64,000 nt of DNA from Clavaria fumosa. Taxonomy: Eukaryota; Basidiomycota; Agaricomycetes; Agaricales; Clavariaceae. Every line of letters starts with the position of its first letter. The stretch's first letter is position 1. Position numbers and translations under genes: made by a program. The notes beneath the pieces are model-generated. The model was not told the DNA's origin and made no database searches. It saw nothing but the letters and a program-made list of their open reading frames with translations. The stretch lies in contig OX637797.1 in the NCBI GenBank assembly GCA_951802425.1, forward strand, positions 3,162,001 through 3,226,000. Reading direction: 5' to 3'. Below are positions 1 through 12,100 of the stretch, piece after piece.

Positions 1-1535
1 CGAAACGCCAATGCCCAAAGTCTTGGTCTCATTGCGTTGGCGAACTTCTTCACCGCGGTCATCATGCGACAAGAACATGTGATTAATGCGTTTTATGCTG
101 TCTTTACTGCAGTTCCGACCTCGTACGTGATTTCATTGAGTAATTTCTCCTGTTACTGTACACATGATCTCTTTTGATATAGGTGGCCGTTTTGGATCCG
201 TAACCTCGCTGGTCAAGTCTACACGATTGGCGGAAGTGAGAATGCTGTCTGGATGACCATGCAAAGATACCTCTCATCTTAGCCTTTCACAGTCCATTCT
301 GGCTGCGGTGTCTCCGGAACGATATGGCTCATTTTCTATTGCGCTCAGGCTACTCGTGAACTTGTACAGGGTGGTCCGGTGAGTTTGATTCAGCGCACTA
401 AATGTCGTCCAACCTGAATCGGAGTTGCTAGATCACCCTTCCCACCCTCGTCATCAGCTATTTAATCCTGAGTCTACTTGTGTTCATGATTGTCTTCGCT
501 CATCCTTTCATCCGTTACAAACTGCACGACCGGTTTGAACAGACCCACCGATTCATGGGATGGACTGCGCTTTGTCTTTTATGGGCTCAGGTAAATGCAA
601 CATTTGTGCCTCGCCCCCTAGCATTGCCCATTGACCAGGCTATCATTAGAGTGTCTTGTTAACAAAGGATTTCAAAGCTCCTCATGTCCTTCTTCGCACG
701 GCCTTTCTTGGCTCGCCCGCTTTCTGGCTTGTCCTAGCGATGACAGTGGCCATCATCTCTCCATGGCCACATCTCCGTCAGTTGCCCACCCGCTCAGAGA
801 TTCTCTCTGACCATGCTGTCCGCCTCTATTTCGACTACGGTGCGTTTGAGTCTTATTTGCTCTATTTTCGTATTGACATCATGTCTATTACAGATCAACC
901 CGCAGCAGGGAGCTACGTCCGTCTTAGCACGAGCCCCCTGCTCCAGTGGCACTCCTTTGCGACTATCTCCGAGCCGGGGAAGACCGGATTCTCACTCATT
1001 GTCTCTAACTCAGGCGACTGGACAGGCGGAATCATCGCTGCGCCGCCGCCACGGATCTGGGTGCGCGGCATCCCGACTATGGGCATGATGCGCGTCGTGC
1101 GCCTGTTCCGCCGCGTCGTCGTCGTCGCGACAGGGAGTGGCATCGGCCCCTGCGCCCCACACATATTCGAGAAGAAGGTACAAATAAAGCTCCTCTGGAC
1201 CGCGCCGGACGTGCGGCAGACTTTCGGGGACAAGCTGGTTGATCAGATCATGGAGGCAGCACCCGATGCTATCATTTATGGTGCGTCTCTGCTGTTTCAA
1301 ATTCTTTTTTCCAGATGTGACTAACGGTCTCCATCCAAACTTCCCTTCGACTTGCCCAAAATTAGACACTCGGAAACGCGGCAGGCCAGACATGGTCGAG
1401 CTCGTGTACTCACTCGTGGAAGAGTACAAGCCAGAAGCTGTGTTCATCGTGTCGAACCGGTCTCTGACATACAAAGTCGTGTATGGGATGGAGAGTCGAG
1501 GCATTCCGGCGTACGGCCCCATTTGGGATCACTAG
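1..1535 (+). CDS. TmpA/'NRPS12'-like integral membrane oxidoreductase, 3' part
   Basis: The left edge cuts this gene; seven exons remain (about 1-122, 183-235, 293-378, 432-590, 650-839, 894-1280, 1366-1535) joined by GT-AG introns of 53-85 bp that keep one frame to the stop at 1533. The first exons encode hydrophobic segments (for example around AHPFIRYKLHDRFEQTHRF), as in the ferric-reductase-like membrane part of TmpA. The C-terminal half is soluble and carries GDWTG, the WVRG segment, a VVVATGSGIGP nucleotide-binding-like motif, and the family ending VVYGMESRGIPAYGPIWD. Fungal databases often label these proteins 'nonribosomal peptide synthetase 12' because relatives carry an adenylation-type N-terminus; that part, if present, lies outside the window. 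By family a flavin/NAD(P)H oxidoreductase role at a membrane is inferred; substrate unknown. Family call is firm, function is not. Confidence 0.8.
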
Positions 1536-2058
1536 CCACCCTTCAGTCGGGAAGTTCCTGTGGGACAATCGGACGGACCATCCGGAAACGGTTTTGTATG
1601 GCTCGAATTGATATGTATATCTTTACAGTTCGAGTGGATATGTATATCTTTACGGTTCGAGTGGATATGTGTATCTTTAAAGATATGTATATCTTGCTGT
1701 ACTAATACATGGATGACTTCATGTCGCTCTGCATTTGAGACGGGAGCCCCCACACAATGTCAAGTGTCAAAGTTGATGATTCCTCGTAGGTCGAGCGCCC
1801 AACATATAGAGAAAACCACCAAACAATATTATTAGATGTAGCTCCGTATCAATGATCACTATGGGGAAGACTTCGAGTAAGAGAAGAGGCCCTAAACGGC
1901 TCAGGAAAGCCTTTACGAGATGTAGATAATGGATATCCGAGAATCGCATTTATAGTGAGTGGAATAATGCTTATGTCCCAATGCTCAATCATTTACAGAT
2001 GCGAGAGAAAAAGAGAGGGAAGATGATCTCCAACCTTACGGCTGTCGCGCGAAATGCC
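1536..2058. repeat. Intergenic stretch with three tandem copies of a ~26-bp AT-rich unit
   Basis: This 523-bp gap separates two convergent genes. From about 1604 to 1696 a unit built on TTCGAGTGGATATGTATATC followed by TTTACRG is repeated about three times with small changes, and the last copy is degenerate. No coding region or RNA gene is visible. It probably holds the 3' UTRs of both neighbours. Confidence 0.6.
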
Positions 2059-5000
2059 TCACAGGGCCCCGCTGTCCATATAAAATCTCTGTGCTACCTT
2101 CAACAACGAACTCTGCTCCGCGGCCCACATCGCCTCTACGCGCGCCCTGACCTGCTCCCTCGCCTTGCGGTCCACGCGCTTCACCGTCAGCCTGAACGCC
2201 GCCGACACTGGCCGGTGGTCCGACACGAACGCCTCGTGGCGGCGATACGCGACCAGGTCCACGCGCGACGCGTCGCGCGTGCGCCAGAGCACGCGGTCGC
2301 ACCACGCCGGGACGCGGCTCTTCGCCGACGTGTCGTACTCGTTCGAATGCCGGTCGTACTTGTACGTCGGCGCGAATGAGAGGGGTCCCTCGGAGAACGA
2401 CCGGAAGCGGAAGCCGCCGTTGAACTTCATCTCCTTGTTTAGTTGGTCATGTGCCAGCAGCGCCTCGAGGTGCCCAGACCGCACGGCTTGGATGACCTGC
2501 TCTCGACGTTGGTCTATGCGGTAATTCATGTCCCCGTTAACCTAGAGATACGCAGGTCAGAAAGGGGCGAGTGGTTCGGGATGGAAACGGCAACGCACAA
2601 AAACGATCTCGTGGTCAAGCACCATCGTCCCATCTCCCCCGCCGACATACGAGAGGGGCTCGCCGAAGCCAACAGGTGCGGGAAAGACCGCTTTCTCTTC
2701 CAAGATCGCCGTCACGTCTGCATTTCTTTGACGAACATGGCTCTGCCCAGCCGCCAGATGCACATTGATCAGGCAGATGGACGAGTCGTCAATCACGAAT
2801 CGTGCGACGATGGCACCCTACATGATGGGAAACTTAGCCTCCAGGGACGGGCATGCGGGCAGAAAGGCCGTGACTGACCTTATTGCCGTGGTGTCCGCCC
2901 ATCCCGCGCTTGACCCTATTGATGGCCACGTCCTTTAACGGTTGGCTTTCCCGCTTAACGAAGACGCAGCTAAACAGCCCGACTAAGTTTTCCGTGTGCA
3001 CGTTGTACTTCGCGTCCGGGCCCATCGCTGTGCGCACCGCAAGGGACAAGTAGTCGTTCCACCGCCTATATGCAGACGACAGGTGCTCGGCAAGGCCATC
3101 GTCGGCATTGTTCTTCTTCTTCCCCAGCAGCATCGTCTTCGCGGCCATGCGTCGGCTCTCCAGGTCTATCACCTCCTGCAGCCCGAACGAGATGATATCC
3201 GGCGGCTCTCCGTCGTGCTGTAAGATATCTGCGAGGACACCCGCGCTTACTGTGTCGCCAGAAAGCATCTCTGGCCGTGCTGAATCGACATTCCATGACA
3301 CAATCAGCGCTTTGAGCTCGCGGTACTTGCTGTACTCGCGTTCGCGTTTGAGCAGTTCTTGGCCTGAGGAAGGGGAAAGCGTCATTTATACACATTACTA
3401 CGCCCTGAAATGCGTCAAAAGAGGCTTACTGATCCACTCCATCCCCAGGAGCCCGTCCCAAAACTTGATCTGCTCGTCCCTCCCAACGCTATACACGCAC
3501 AACATACCGCACCGGCCCACGCTGAACGGATCCGTGGCGATCTTCGTCACCGGCAGGCCGGCGTGCGCATCCCACGAGTTCATAACGACCCAGGGGCGCA
3601 CCGACACGTCGTACGCCAAAATAGCCCCGTTACGCCCGCCCGCCCACAGCCGGTTGTGCACCCCCTCCAGGCTCAGCACGTCCGACGTGGACACCTTCAT
3701 CGTCTCCACGCACTGCGGCCATCCATCCTTGGTCTCCAGCGCCCAGACGCTCACGACCCCGCCCTCGTGCCCAAGATAGACGTGGCCAAGATGTGACGGC
3801 AACACTGTCCCGGTGGTGACCGCCCCGACCGGCTCGGTCGCGGTCAGGGAGCGCCCAGCGCTCCCGGGGCGGAGGACGTCGTACACCTTGACAATGGGGC
3901 CGCGGCTCACGTTGCTGCCATTCAGGTCCGACCGCGCCGCGGTCCACAGAAAGCCACCGAGCATCCGCGCGAAGTCCTGCTTTTCCGAGATGCGGAACAC
4001 CTTGGGCTGAGTATGTGCCAGCCAGATGTCACCTAGCTCCGGGTCGGGCGACCACACAAGTGCCTTGCCTGTGTCGTCCATCGTAACCATGGATGTCCTG
4101 TGTCGGAAGATGTGCGTGATGCCATGGGCGTGCGCGACTGGCTTCGTGCCGAGCACCCTTCCAGTCGCAACCTCCAGCTCAAACAAATGTCCTTCTTTAG
4201 TGCCGACCCAGACCACGCACGCCGGGTCCACAGCAGACGCCTTGAACTCCATACAAGACACCTTGAGGTCCTTCATGCCCAGCGCCTTCGTCTCAAAGTG
4301 CCAGCAACACGACTCGGACTGCACGAGGTTGTATGCGCGGATATGCGGGCCCGTCGCGACGAGCACGTCGTGCCCCGCGACGGCGACGTGGCCCGAGTAC
4401 GCGGGCACCTGCATCGTGTGCTCGAGGTGGCACGGCGCGGTGGGCACGCTGCGGGAGGAGCGGCTGTTGTCGGGCAGCGCGTCGGCGAGTCGCGCACGGG
4501 GGTCTTCCTCGTCGCCCGATTCCTCGTCGGACGACAATGACGGCGGGCGCCGCGCGGGCGGGAGCTTGTCCCCCAGCCCGATCGTGCGCACGGGGGGAGG
4601 AAAGAGCGCGCGAATGGACCGCCGCTCGGCGGAGGCACCCGACGGCGAGGAGTCGGTGTGCGACGGGGTCACGGGGATGGTAATAGCAGGGCGAGCCGGT
4701 AGACGTGGCGGGCCATCCGCGCCCGCTGCTGTATTACGGCGGACGGGCAGCGGAGGAGGAACGGAGGGTGATGTAGAGGGTATGATCTTTGAATTGCAAT
4801 CGGACGGGAAGGATATCAGGGTTGGTGGCCGAGGAGGCCGGGGGGGTGGAGAAGGTTTCTTCTCGCAGAAAGATCGAGAGAGGGCAGGGCAAGAATCGTA
4901 GCTGCTCACATCGCTCTCGCTGCTACCTGCGCTAAAAGGGCTGGAACAAGAGGTGCCGGATGTCTCGACAGAACCGGAATCACGTGTACTGGAACGGTCG

Positions 5001-5802
5001 TGGGGAGAGTATATGTGGGGTCTGCGTGACGGTAGAGGTGGAGGACCGCCAGATAGGGGACTTTCTGAGTCAGATTCTTCATCAAATGTGCTGGTTGAGT
5101 TTGATTTAGAGCGGGACAATGGTTCAGGACTCGACGTTAGACGTATTGATGGCACAGGGGACGGGGTGCGGCGAGGAAGAGCGGGGGGTTGGATATTTCT
5201 ATCGGACGGAAAGGGTACTGTAGTTGGTTTTGGGGTGATTGTGAAGACAGAAGAGTGAGATGTGCTACGAGAGAATAGTCGCGCATAATGGATGAGACAG
5301 GAGTATGAGGTGACCACAACTAGGAAGACACCCACGAAAATTTCGACCTAAGGGATGCAACTGAGCCGGCACGTAAACTTGTGAGGGTTTCGTCATCTTT
5401 GCTTGGGGAATTCGTGTTGGTTCTTGGTGTGATTGGGATTAAGACAGGGCTGACATGAGGGCTGATATTGGGGGAACCAGAGGTGAGAGTGCGAAGCTGG
5501 GACGCTGACGCAGAAAGATCTTTTGATGTGCGTGCGGGTGGCGGAGGCGGTGGGCGCTTGAGACTGGCAGAGAGATCGGACGACGAGGATGCGCTGCGCA
5601 GCTGAGGCTCCTCATGCGCGGGTCCGTTGCTGGAGGTGGATGCCACGCGTCTGTGGGGTTCCGGAGACAAGTGTTTTTGGTTGGAGGATGAGCTGGGTCG
5701 CAAGGAAGAAGAGGCTAGGTTGGCTTGCGCTTTTTGCTCGAACTTGGAGCGCAGATTGGCCACGGCTGGTGGAGGTTCTGTATCCAGCTCTGAAGATGCC
5801 AT
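2059..5802 (-). CDS. WD40-repeat inositol polyphosphate 5-phosphatase
   Basis: Five exons on the minus strand (5802-5336, 5264-3430, 3363-2879, 2817-2599, 2541-2059) give a 1162-residue protein; the splice phases all match. The first ~330 residues are Ser/Pro-rich and disordered with polyproline runs, suggesting SH3-type binding. Residues ~370-690 are WD40-like blades (SGHVAVAGHDVLVATG, HLGHVYLGHEGGVVSVWAL). The C-terminal domain is a type II inositol 5-phosphatase of the DNase I/exonuclease fold: SWNVDSARP, FGLQEV, NVHLAAG, GDMNYRID, SRVPAWCDRVL and SDHRPV are all present, so catalytic and Mg-binding residues look intact. By family it removes the 5-phosphate from PI(4,5)P2, PI(3,4,5)P3 or soluble inositol phosphates at membranes. 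The WD40 plus 5-phosphatase layout resembles plant 5PTases and is usual in basidiomycetes. The start at 5802 is the first in-frame ATG of the disordered region. Confidence 0.9.
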
Positions 5803-6809
5803 TAATGAATGTTTGCGAGAAAGCTCAGACCAGGCTCCCGAGACGACAGCCTATGATGTAGGCGCTCACGACGGTTAGATTGAAGGGTAGACAGCAAGAG
5901 GAAGATGGTGGGCGCTCAAATGGGCATTTCCAAGTTCAGATTGAGGCGGTGGCGCCATCAGATCAACCATGGCCTTGGTTTCTTCCGAGGCGGGGACGAC
6001 TATGAACACGTGCAGTGCAAACGCAAGCAATACAGATTTTTTTAATCGCTCTCTAGGGCTCAGACAGAACAACGACAACAACGGTACCAAGGGGGTAACA
6101 AACTCGGAACCTGTGCGGACCATCAACGTGCATCAACCTTAGAGTGGTGTGCAGTGTAACACATCAATGTTGTTGCATCAACCAGCATGCTATGACCATT
6201 GCGAGACGACCATCCATGCCCAAGCGGCTCACAAAATTAACGAGCTGACTATATTGGCCGTGGACTGCGCGCCATCAAATGATCCAAGTGAATGACGCAC
6301 GAGTTGGTCAGCCAAAAAGCAATAATATAAGTAATAGAAATCGCAGTCTAAAATCTCGAAGATCGGCTTGCAAATCGGGCCCAACCTCGAGGGTAACGCT
6401 CATTATCGCCTCGGGGAGGGGGACGACCGTGACCAACTGTGGATTTGTCATGACGTTCTTCTGGCTGGCGGGCATTGAGCGCTATTTCAGCAGCCATTCA
6501 AGTTGTTATCGCAGACATAGCCTATTATACGGTTACTCCCTAGTGTAATGATCAAGGGTAAAACGCGCACTCACATGAACCGGTATGGATACACTGTAAT
6601 CCATGACCTGAATGCACCGCACGGACTTGTCACGAGCTCCGCTGTGCAGTTCATGACGGCGCACGTCGACGAGAAGCGCCGTGCTTGAGGGCGGCTAAAC
6701 ATCACGTGATGAGCGGCGGACAACCAACAACCACACAACCACGGAACGGTCCTTCTACCACACGACTCTCGTAAAGAAAAAAAAATACGCAATCCCCGCG
6801 AAAAAATCC
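5803..6809. promoter_or_regulatory. Divergent intergenic promoter region, ~1 kb
   Basis: The 5-phosphatase gene (minus) and the next gene (plus) start on either side of this stretch, so both promoters must lie here. A palindromic CACGTG E-box within ATCACGTGAT sits at about 6702-6711, roughly 100 bp upstream of the rightward start codon, followed by an A-rich tract (6773-6785). No TATA box is convincing. A possible 83-codon minus ORF at 6126-5875 has no recognisable feature and is not annotated. Confidence 0.5.
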
Positions 6810-8413
6810 ATGCCGCAAGCGCTGACTCCACGCGCTGCGCCGCCATCCTCGCAGAGCGGGGTGGGTACGGGCGCATCCCCGATTATCCCCGAAATGAAAC
6901 GCAGCGTGCACGACTCGAGTTTGCCCGTTGCCGGTCCCTCCGCTGCCACAGCGACGCTGGTGACAGCACCCGGGGCGACAGCAGCGGCGCGTACGAGGCG
7001 GTCGCGTATCCCGCGTGTGTTGCTCACCGACCAACCCGCCATCGCGCCGCTCATGGCCGCCCGGCTTGCGGGCAGCGCCCTGGGACACGTCATGTTTCTC
7101 AAGAATCAAGTTCCCTTGTGCGTTTCTGCTCACCCTCTTTTTCTACTCTATGAATAACGAGCTTTTGCTACTGTCATCTTTTCCCTACGAAACAGCCCCG
7201 TAATGCAGCTCGCCCGCATACCAGGCGGTAAGGTGGGCCTCCGCCTCTCTCAGCGTATGCACTCATTTACAGTCCTCACAAATCCTCGGTGCGCAACACA
7301 ATTAGACAAACACGAAAGCGGCGAGGCTACGCGCGGAACTAATCGCGTCGTTCGACGTGCTCTCGTCGCACCTTGTGAGCACGTTCAGCGCGCTGGGCAC
7401 GGCGCTGGCGCGGGGCAGGGCAGCCCGCCGGGAGGGCCCACCGGATCTAGGGGTGGAGGAGAGAGGCAGGGCGTATTTGGTCTTCGTGGTGGGGCCGAGC
7501 GTCAGCTCCGCGCGGGCGCGGTTCGTGTTCGCCTTGGAGGGGCTGGAGGTCAAACTTTGGGGTGTCAGGAAGAACGAAAGACCGCCCCAGGCGGCGCCTG
7601 TGGCGACGAGCGAGGGTACTGGCGTGGCTGGGAGTGAGGACAGCGGCGAGGATAGGGAGAGCGACTGCGTCAGCGACCAGGACGACAGCGGGAGCGAGGG
7701 TGGAGGGGCGCGGAAGACGAGTGAAGAGGATACAGAGTCAGAAAGCAGCGAAGGAGACTCTGTGTCGGGCTCTGAGGGTAGCCTCTCGTCTGGGGATGAT
7801 GACGAAGACGAAGCTGAGGAGGAGCCGCCGCGCTCGCGCTCGCCTTCGCCTTCCCCGTATTCTGAACCGAGCCACGAAGAGATGCAGAAGACCCTCTACG
7901 CGGCCGAGCGCCTGCTCGCTCGCGTGCTGTCCGATGCTTCAGCGGCAGGAGAGGACAGTGGTGTCGTTGCTGAGGACTGGGGCATCTCTTCTGAGGAACT
8001 CGGTGAGCCTTATGTCAATTTTTAGTGGGTTCCTTGTCCAATACCGATCATGGACACGGGCAGCGCCGACGCAGACACATGTGCTCTTGCTGGCGCCTAG
8101 GCGTTTCGCACATCCGTCATGGACGCCGCGGCAGAATCTCAGTGCGTCGCTGGACGCGATGCTGAGTGCATTTCTGGCAGTGTCGGAAGATGCTGACCCA
8201 GCCGAGGGCGGTCTGAGAGGCGGAACGAAGAGTCGGAGAGCGAAGGGGCGCCAGGGCAGAGTAGAGGGTGTATGGATCGAGAGCGGTTCGGGCTTCACGG
8301 ACGTTCGGTCGAGCGTGTGTGGGAAAGGGACCAAGGACTCTGAGACAGAAGCAGACGACGAGATGATCTGGTGGAACTGGGACGGGAAGATTGTTGGGTT
8401 CTCTGATTGGTAG
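6810..8413 (+). CDS. Hypothetical protein, possible p31comet (MAD2L1BP)-like
   Basis: Four exons (6810-7117, 7196-7232, 7306-8002, 8064-8413) give 463 residues with matching phases. After a low-complexity N-terminus comes a compact helix-strand region: LAGSALGHVMFLKNQVPFPV then MQLARIPGGK, a helix around SFDVLSSHLVSTFSALG, and a strand pair YLVFVVGPSVSSARARFVFA. An acidic Ser/Glu/Asp linker of roughly 100 residues follows, then a helix (TLYAAERLLARVL), a strand (HVLLLAPRRF) and a C-terminus ending WWNWDGKIVGFSDW. The 'FLKNQVPFP' segment and the 'W...GF' ending are reminiscent of the p31comet HORMA-like family, which binds closed MAD2 and helps silence the spindle checkpoint. That assignment is inference from memory of the family pattern; a structure-based search would decide. 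The gene itself looks real from its four clean introns. Confidence 0.6.
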
Positions 8414-9152
8414 CACATGGTCGCAACGACGCGCGACTCTATATAATGTGCACGTGATGGTCACGAGGACATCACGTGATAAAGAATCCTAAGAATCCGG
8501 ATTTCACCGGGGTCTGAGCATTCGTCGTCAACAACTGGCGCTGCAAACGCAAGCGATGAGAGGAAGGGAGCCCTACAGATTCGACGCTTTTTTCGCCCGA
8601 ACTTCCACCTTCCAAGTCCTCGAATCTGCTCCGTCGACCCCGATTTTATCCTCGTTTTTGATGTCCACACGTCATGGAGAAGACTATGTATCAATAACCA
8701 AGGCATACATGATGACTCCCTATTCCTATCGCTGACTCCCCGAAGTCGAGTCTGCCTCGATGGGATGAGGAGGAAAAAATGGGGTTTGAGGGTTTGCGCA
8801 CCGAAGGGGACGCGGGAAGGGCAACGATGGATTTGTTTGTCACCGCCCCAAGACACCAAACAGACCACAATACGCGTCGTGCTTGTCGAAACCCTTTCAA
8901 ACGGCTCTCAACGAGAAGACCGCGCTGGGGTCCAAGCTCTGCTTGCTGCATAACGAACGCGCTACGTCTGGTTTAACCTAAGCTCGTCACCACCACAGAC
9001 AGCTAGCCCGTACTGGCGATTGTCGGTCCTGGATAACAACGCCTGCTTGCTCAAATTTAACGCGAGGACGATCATTGTCATTGACTTCCACTGCTCTTAA
9101 TCATCCTATAGACACAGCCTCAGAGGCACGCATCACGCTCAGACTTCCACCG
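8414..9152. other. Intergenic region upstream of YTA7-like gene
   Basis: A 739-bp gap between two plus-strand genes. It contains a second ATCACGTGAT palindrome at about 8469-8478 close to the end of the preceding gene and otherwise nothing I can name. It should hold the terminator/3' UTR of the upstream gene and the promoter of the YTA7-like gene. Short ORFs here on either strand show no family features or consistent introns. Confidence 0.4.
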
Positions 9153-12100
9153 ATGCCTCCGAATGGGAAGGTCGCCCCTCCACCTCACCCACGAGTCACC
9201 CGTCGTACTACCTCTCTTGGAAGCGTTCCCTCTGGATCTGAATATGCCGACAGCCGACAGTCGATAGACGCAGCGGAACCTGATATGCCACAGGAGGAAC
9301 AGCCAGCCGAGGAAGTCGAGCAGGTCATCTCCAAGCGCGGCCGCAAAATTACCAAGAAGTCCTACGCCGAGAGCTCTTCCGGCGAAGATCACAGCGAAAA
9401 TCACAGCGAAGATCCCGTCAACATGCTTAACTATCCCAAACTTACTCGCAAGTCGGGGCGACATGTCATCTACGACGAGGATGATCATCACGAAGCTCCG
9501 CGCCGGATCGACCCACCGCGTAAAAAGCCCGACAACTTAGACGGCTTCATCGTCAGTGACGGCGACGGGGGGAGGGCAAGCCGCTATACCACTCGGAACA
9601 GCACCAAGAAGCCGCTCAAGACACCCCCGCGAAAGACCCAGAGCGGGCGGACCATCCGTGCGCCGACCCAGGGGCTCCCCATCATCTCGCAGCCTCAGAC
9701 GAAACCCCGGACCCGCGCCTCACGGCAGCGGACCGCGCCACGCGAGAAGTCGCGCCCCGCCTCCCAAGACGATCCGGAATACGTCCTCAACGAGTCGTCG
9801 GCTGGGTCTGCAGACGCGGAAGGCGAGCCGGACGACGCGGTTCCCACGTCTGATGACGAAGTTGTCGAACCTGAGCCCATGGCCGACGCCGAAGTTGAGG
9901 GCGAAGTGGAGCCGGAAAGCGATGGGAAGCCATATGCGCTCCGCCGTCGTAACCCTGTCAATTATGCTGTACCCCCACCTGTAGAAGAGATGCAAGCGCC
10001 GCCCGTACGAAGCAAGTCTGGAGACGGCGTAGGGAAGAAAGGACATGGCGGTGGCAGGGCCAGTGGAAAGGCCAAGGGCCTCGGATGGAGCGCGACTGGC
10101 GCTGAACTTAGTAGATGGATGGGTCTTCCCGGGGATGACTCTGACTCGGATAATCCCTTTACCAGAACGCCACGAAAACCGTTTAGCAATCCCGTGGGTG
10201 GATTGTACGGTGCTGGTGGCAGTGCAATGGGCGGGGGTCTGCTTCCAGGGGACCTCGCTGCGGCAGCAGGTACGCCTTCCAATCTGGGGAAGATCGGGGA
10301 TGCTTGTAAGTGCTGCTTTTAATCTCTATGTCCTTTCGCTCACACTGGATCAAAAGCCCTAGCAGACATTGACCCCCTCGGGGTAAACACCAATGTAACT
10401 TTCGATGAAGTCGGAGGCTTGGATGACCGTGTGTATTCATTTTTTAAATTTGTTATTCGACTGCCCTTGACGCCTTCTTTAGATATCCACGCACTAAAAG
10501 AAATGACTCTTCTGCCACTATTGTATCCCGAAGTATTCCAACGATTTAACGTTACCCCACCTCGCGGTGTGCTTTTCCATGGCCCTCCCGGAACAGGGAA
10601 GACGTTAATGGCAAGGGCCTTGGCTGCCAATTGTAGGACGGGGGATAAAGGCATATGTATGTCTGATTGCATCTGATTCTGTGCCTCGCTGACGTATACC
10701 CCAGCCTTCTTTATGCGTAAGGGGGCGGACTGTCTCTCCAAATGGGTCGGAGAAGCGGAACGCCAACTACGCTTACTGTTCGAAGAAGCCAAGAACTGTC
10801 AACCGTCGATCATCTTCTTCGACGAGATAGACGGCCTGGCGCCAGTGCGCTCGTCCAAGCAGGATCAGATCCACGCCTCGATTGTGTCGACGCTCCTCGC
10901 ATTGATGGACGGCATGGATGGGCGCGGGCAGGTCATCGTGATTGGCGCGACGAACAGGCCGGACGCTGTCGATCCTGCGCTTCGGAGGCCCGGGCGGTTC
11001 GACCGCGAATTCTATTTTGGGCTTCCAGGCCTGGAGGCGAGGGAGAAGATCTTGAACATCCTGACGAGGAAGTGGGAGGGTTGGAGCGAACCTGAGGGTC
11101 AGGAACGCATCAAGGGCCTGGCCGAGTTAACCAAAGGTTATGGTGGAGCAGACTTACGGGTGCGTACAATTTCTTGATGACCACCAACCCCCCGCTTCTC
11201 GCTTTGAGTGCTTTCGATCATGCCTCACTGACATGTGGGACATGTTAGGCTTTGTGCACAGAAGCCGCGTTGAATGCCATTCAGCGTCGATATCCCCAAA
11301 TTTACAAGAGCAATGATCGACTTTTGCTCAAGCCTGAGTCAATCAATGTCGGCCTGAGAGATTTCATGATCTCGATCAAAAGTTCGTTCTGTTGATATGT
11401 TGTTCGTGGCCGTACCCACCCCCACGCCTTTAGAGCTTGTACCTTCGTCTGCTCGGTCATCGACCTCCGCTGCGGCACCATTACCCACCCAGCTCGTCCC
11501 ACTGCTGGGAGATGCCCTAGAACAATTGAAGCGGATCATCAACAAGGTGTTACCTGTGGGCAAGAAGCGTACTGCGCTCGAAGAGGCGGAGTACGACGAC
11601 GACGCCGACGAAGCAAGTGCACTGCAGCGGGAGATGCTGATGCAATGTAAGTTATCCGGATAGTCAAATATTGATATCTTCTTAACCGAACCAGCCATGG
11701 AAACATTGAGAGTATACAGGCCCAGAGTGGTCTTTCATGGGAGGAAAGGAATGGGCCAGGGTTCTATCGGTGCTGCTGCCCTACACCATCTCGAAGGCTT
11801 CCATGTGCAGAGCCTCGAGCTAGGTGCTCTATTCGGTGATTCTGTGCGGGTGAGTGAGGATTCATGTGAGAGTGAATCGTAATAACAGACCACTGCCAGA
11901 CCGTCGAAGCCGCGATAGTCCAGCTGTTCGTGGAGGCGAAACGTCATCAACCTTCCGTGATCTACATCCCATCCTTAATTGGGTGGTGTGCTGCCGTACC
12001 GGAGACTTCGCGCTCCATAGTCCGCGCGATGCTAGATACGCTGTTGCCCACCGATCCCATCCTTCTGCTCGCCGTTGTCGACGGGCGCTTCTCTGAGCTC

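Noticed and set aside
1010..1522. Minus-strand ORFs over the TmpA-like gene
   Set aside because: Shadows of GC-rich exons on the other strand.
5875..6126. 83-codon minus ORF with a hydrophobic stretch
   Set aside because: No intron support, no family signal; lies in a divergent promoter region.
8461..8951. Minus ORFs between the p31-like and YTA7-like genes
   Set aside because: No recognisable motifs and no consistent splice sites; more likely UTR and promoter.
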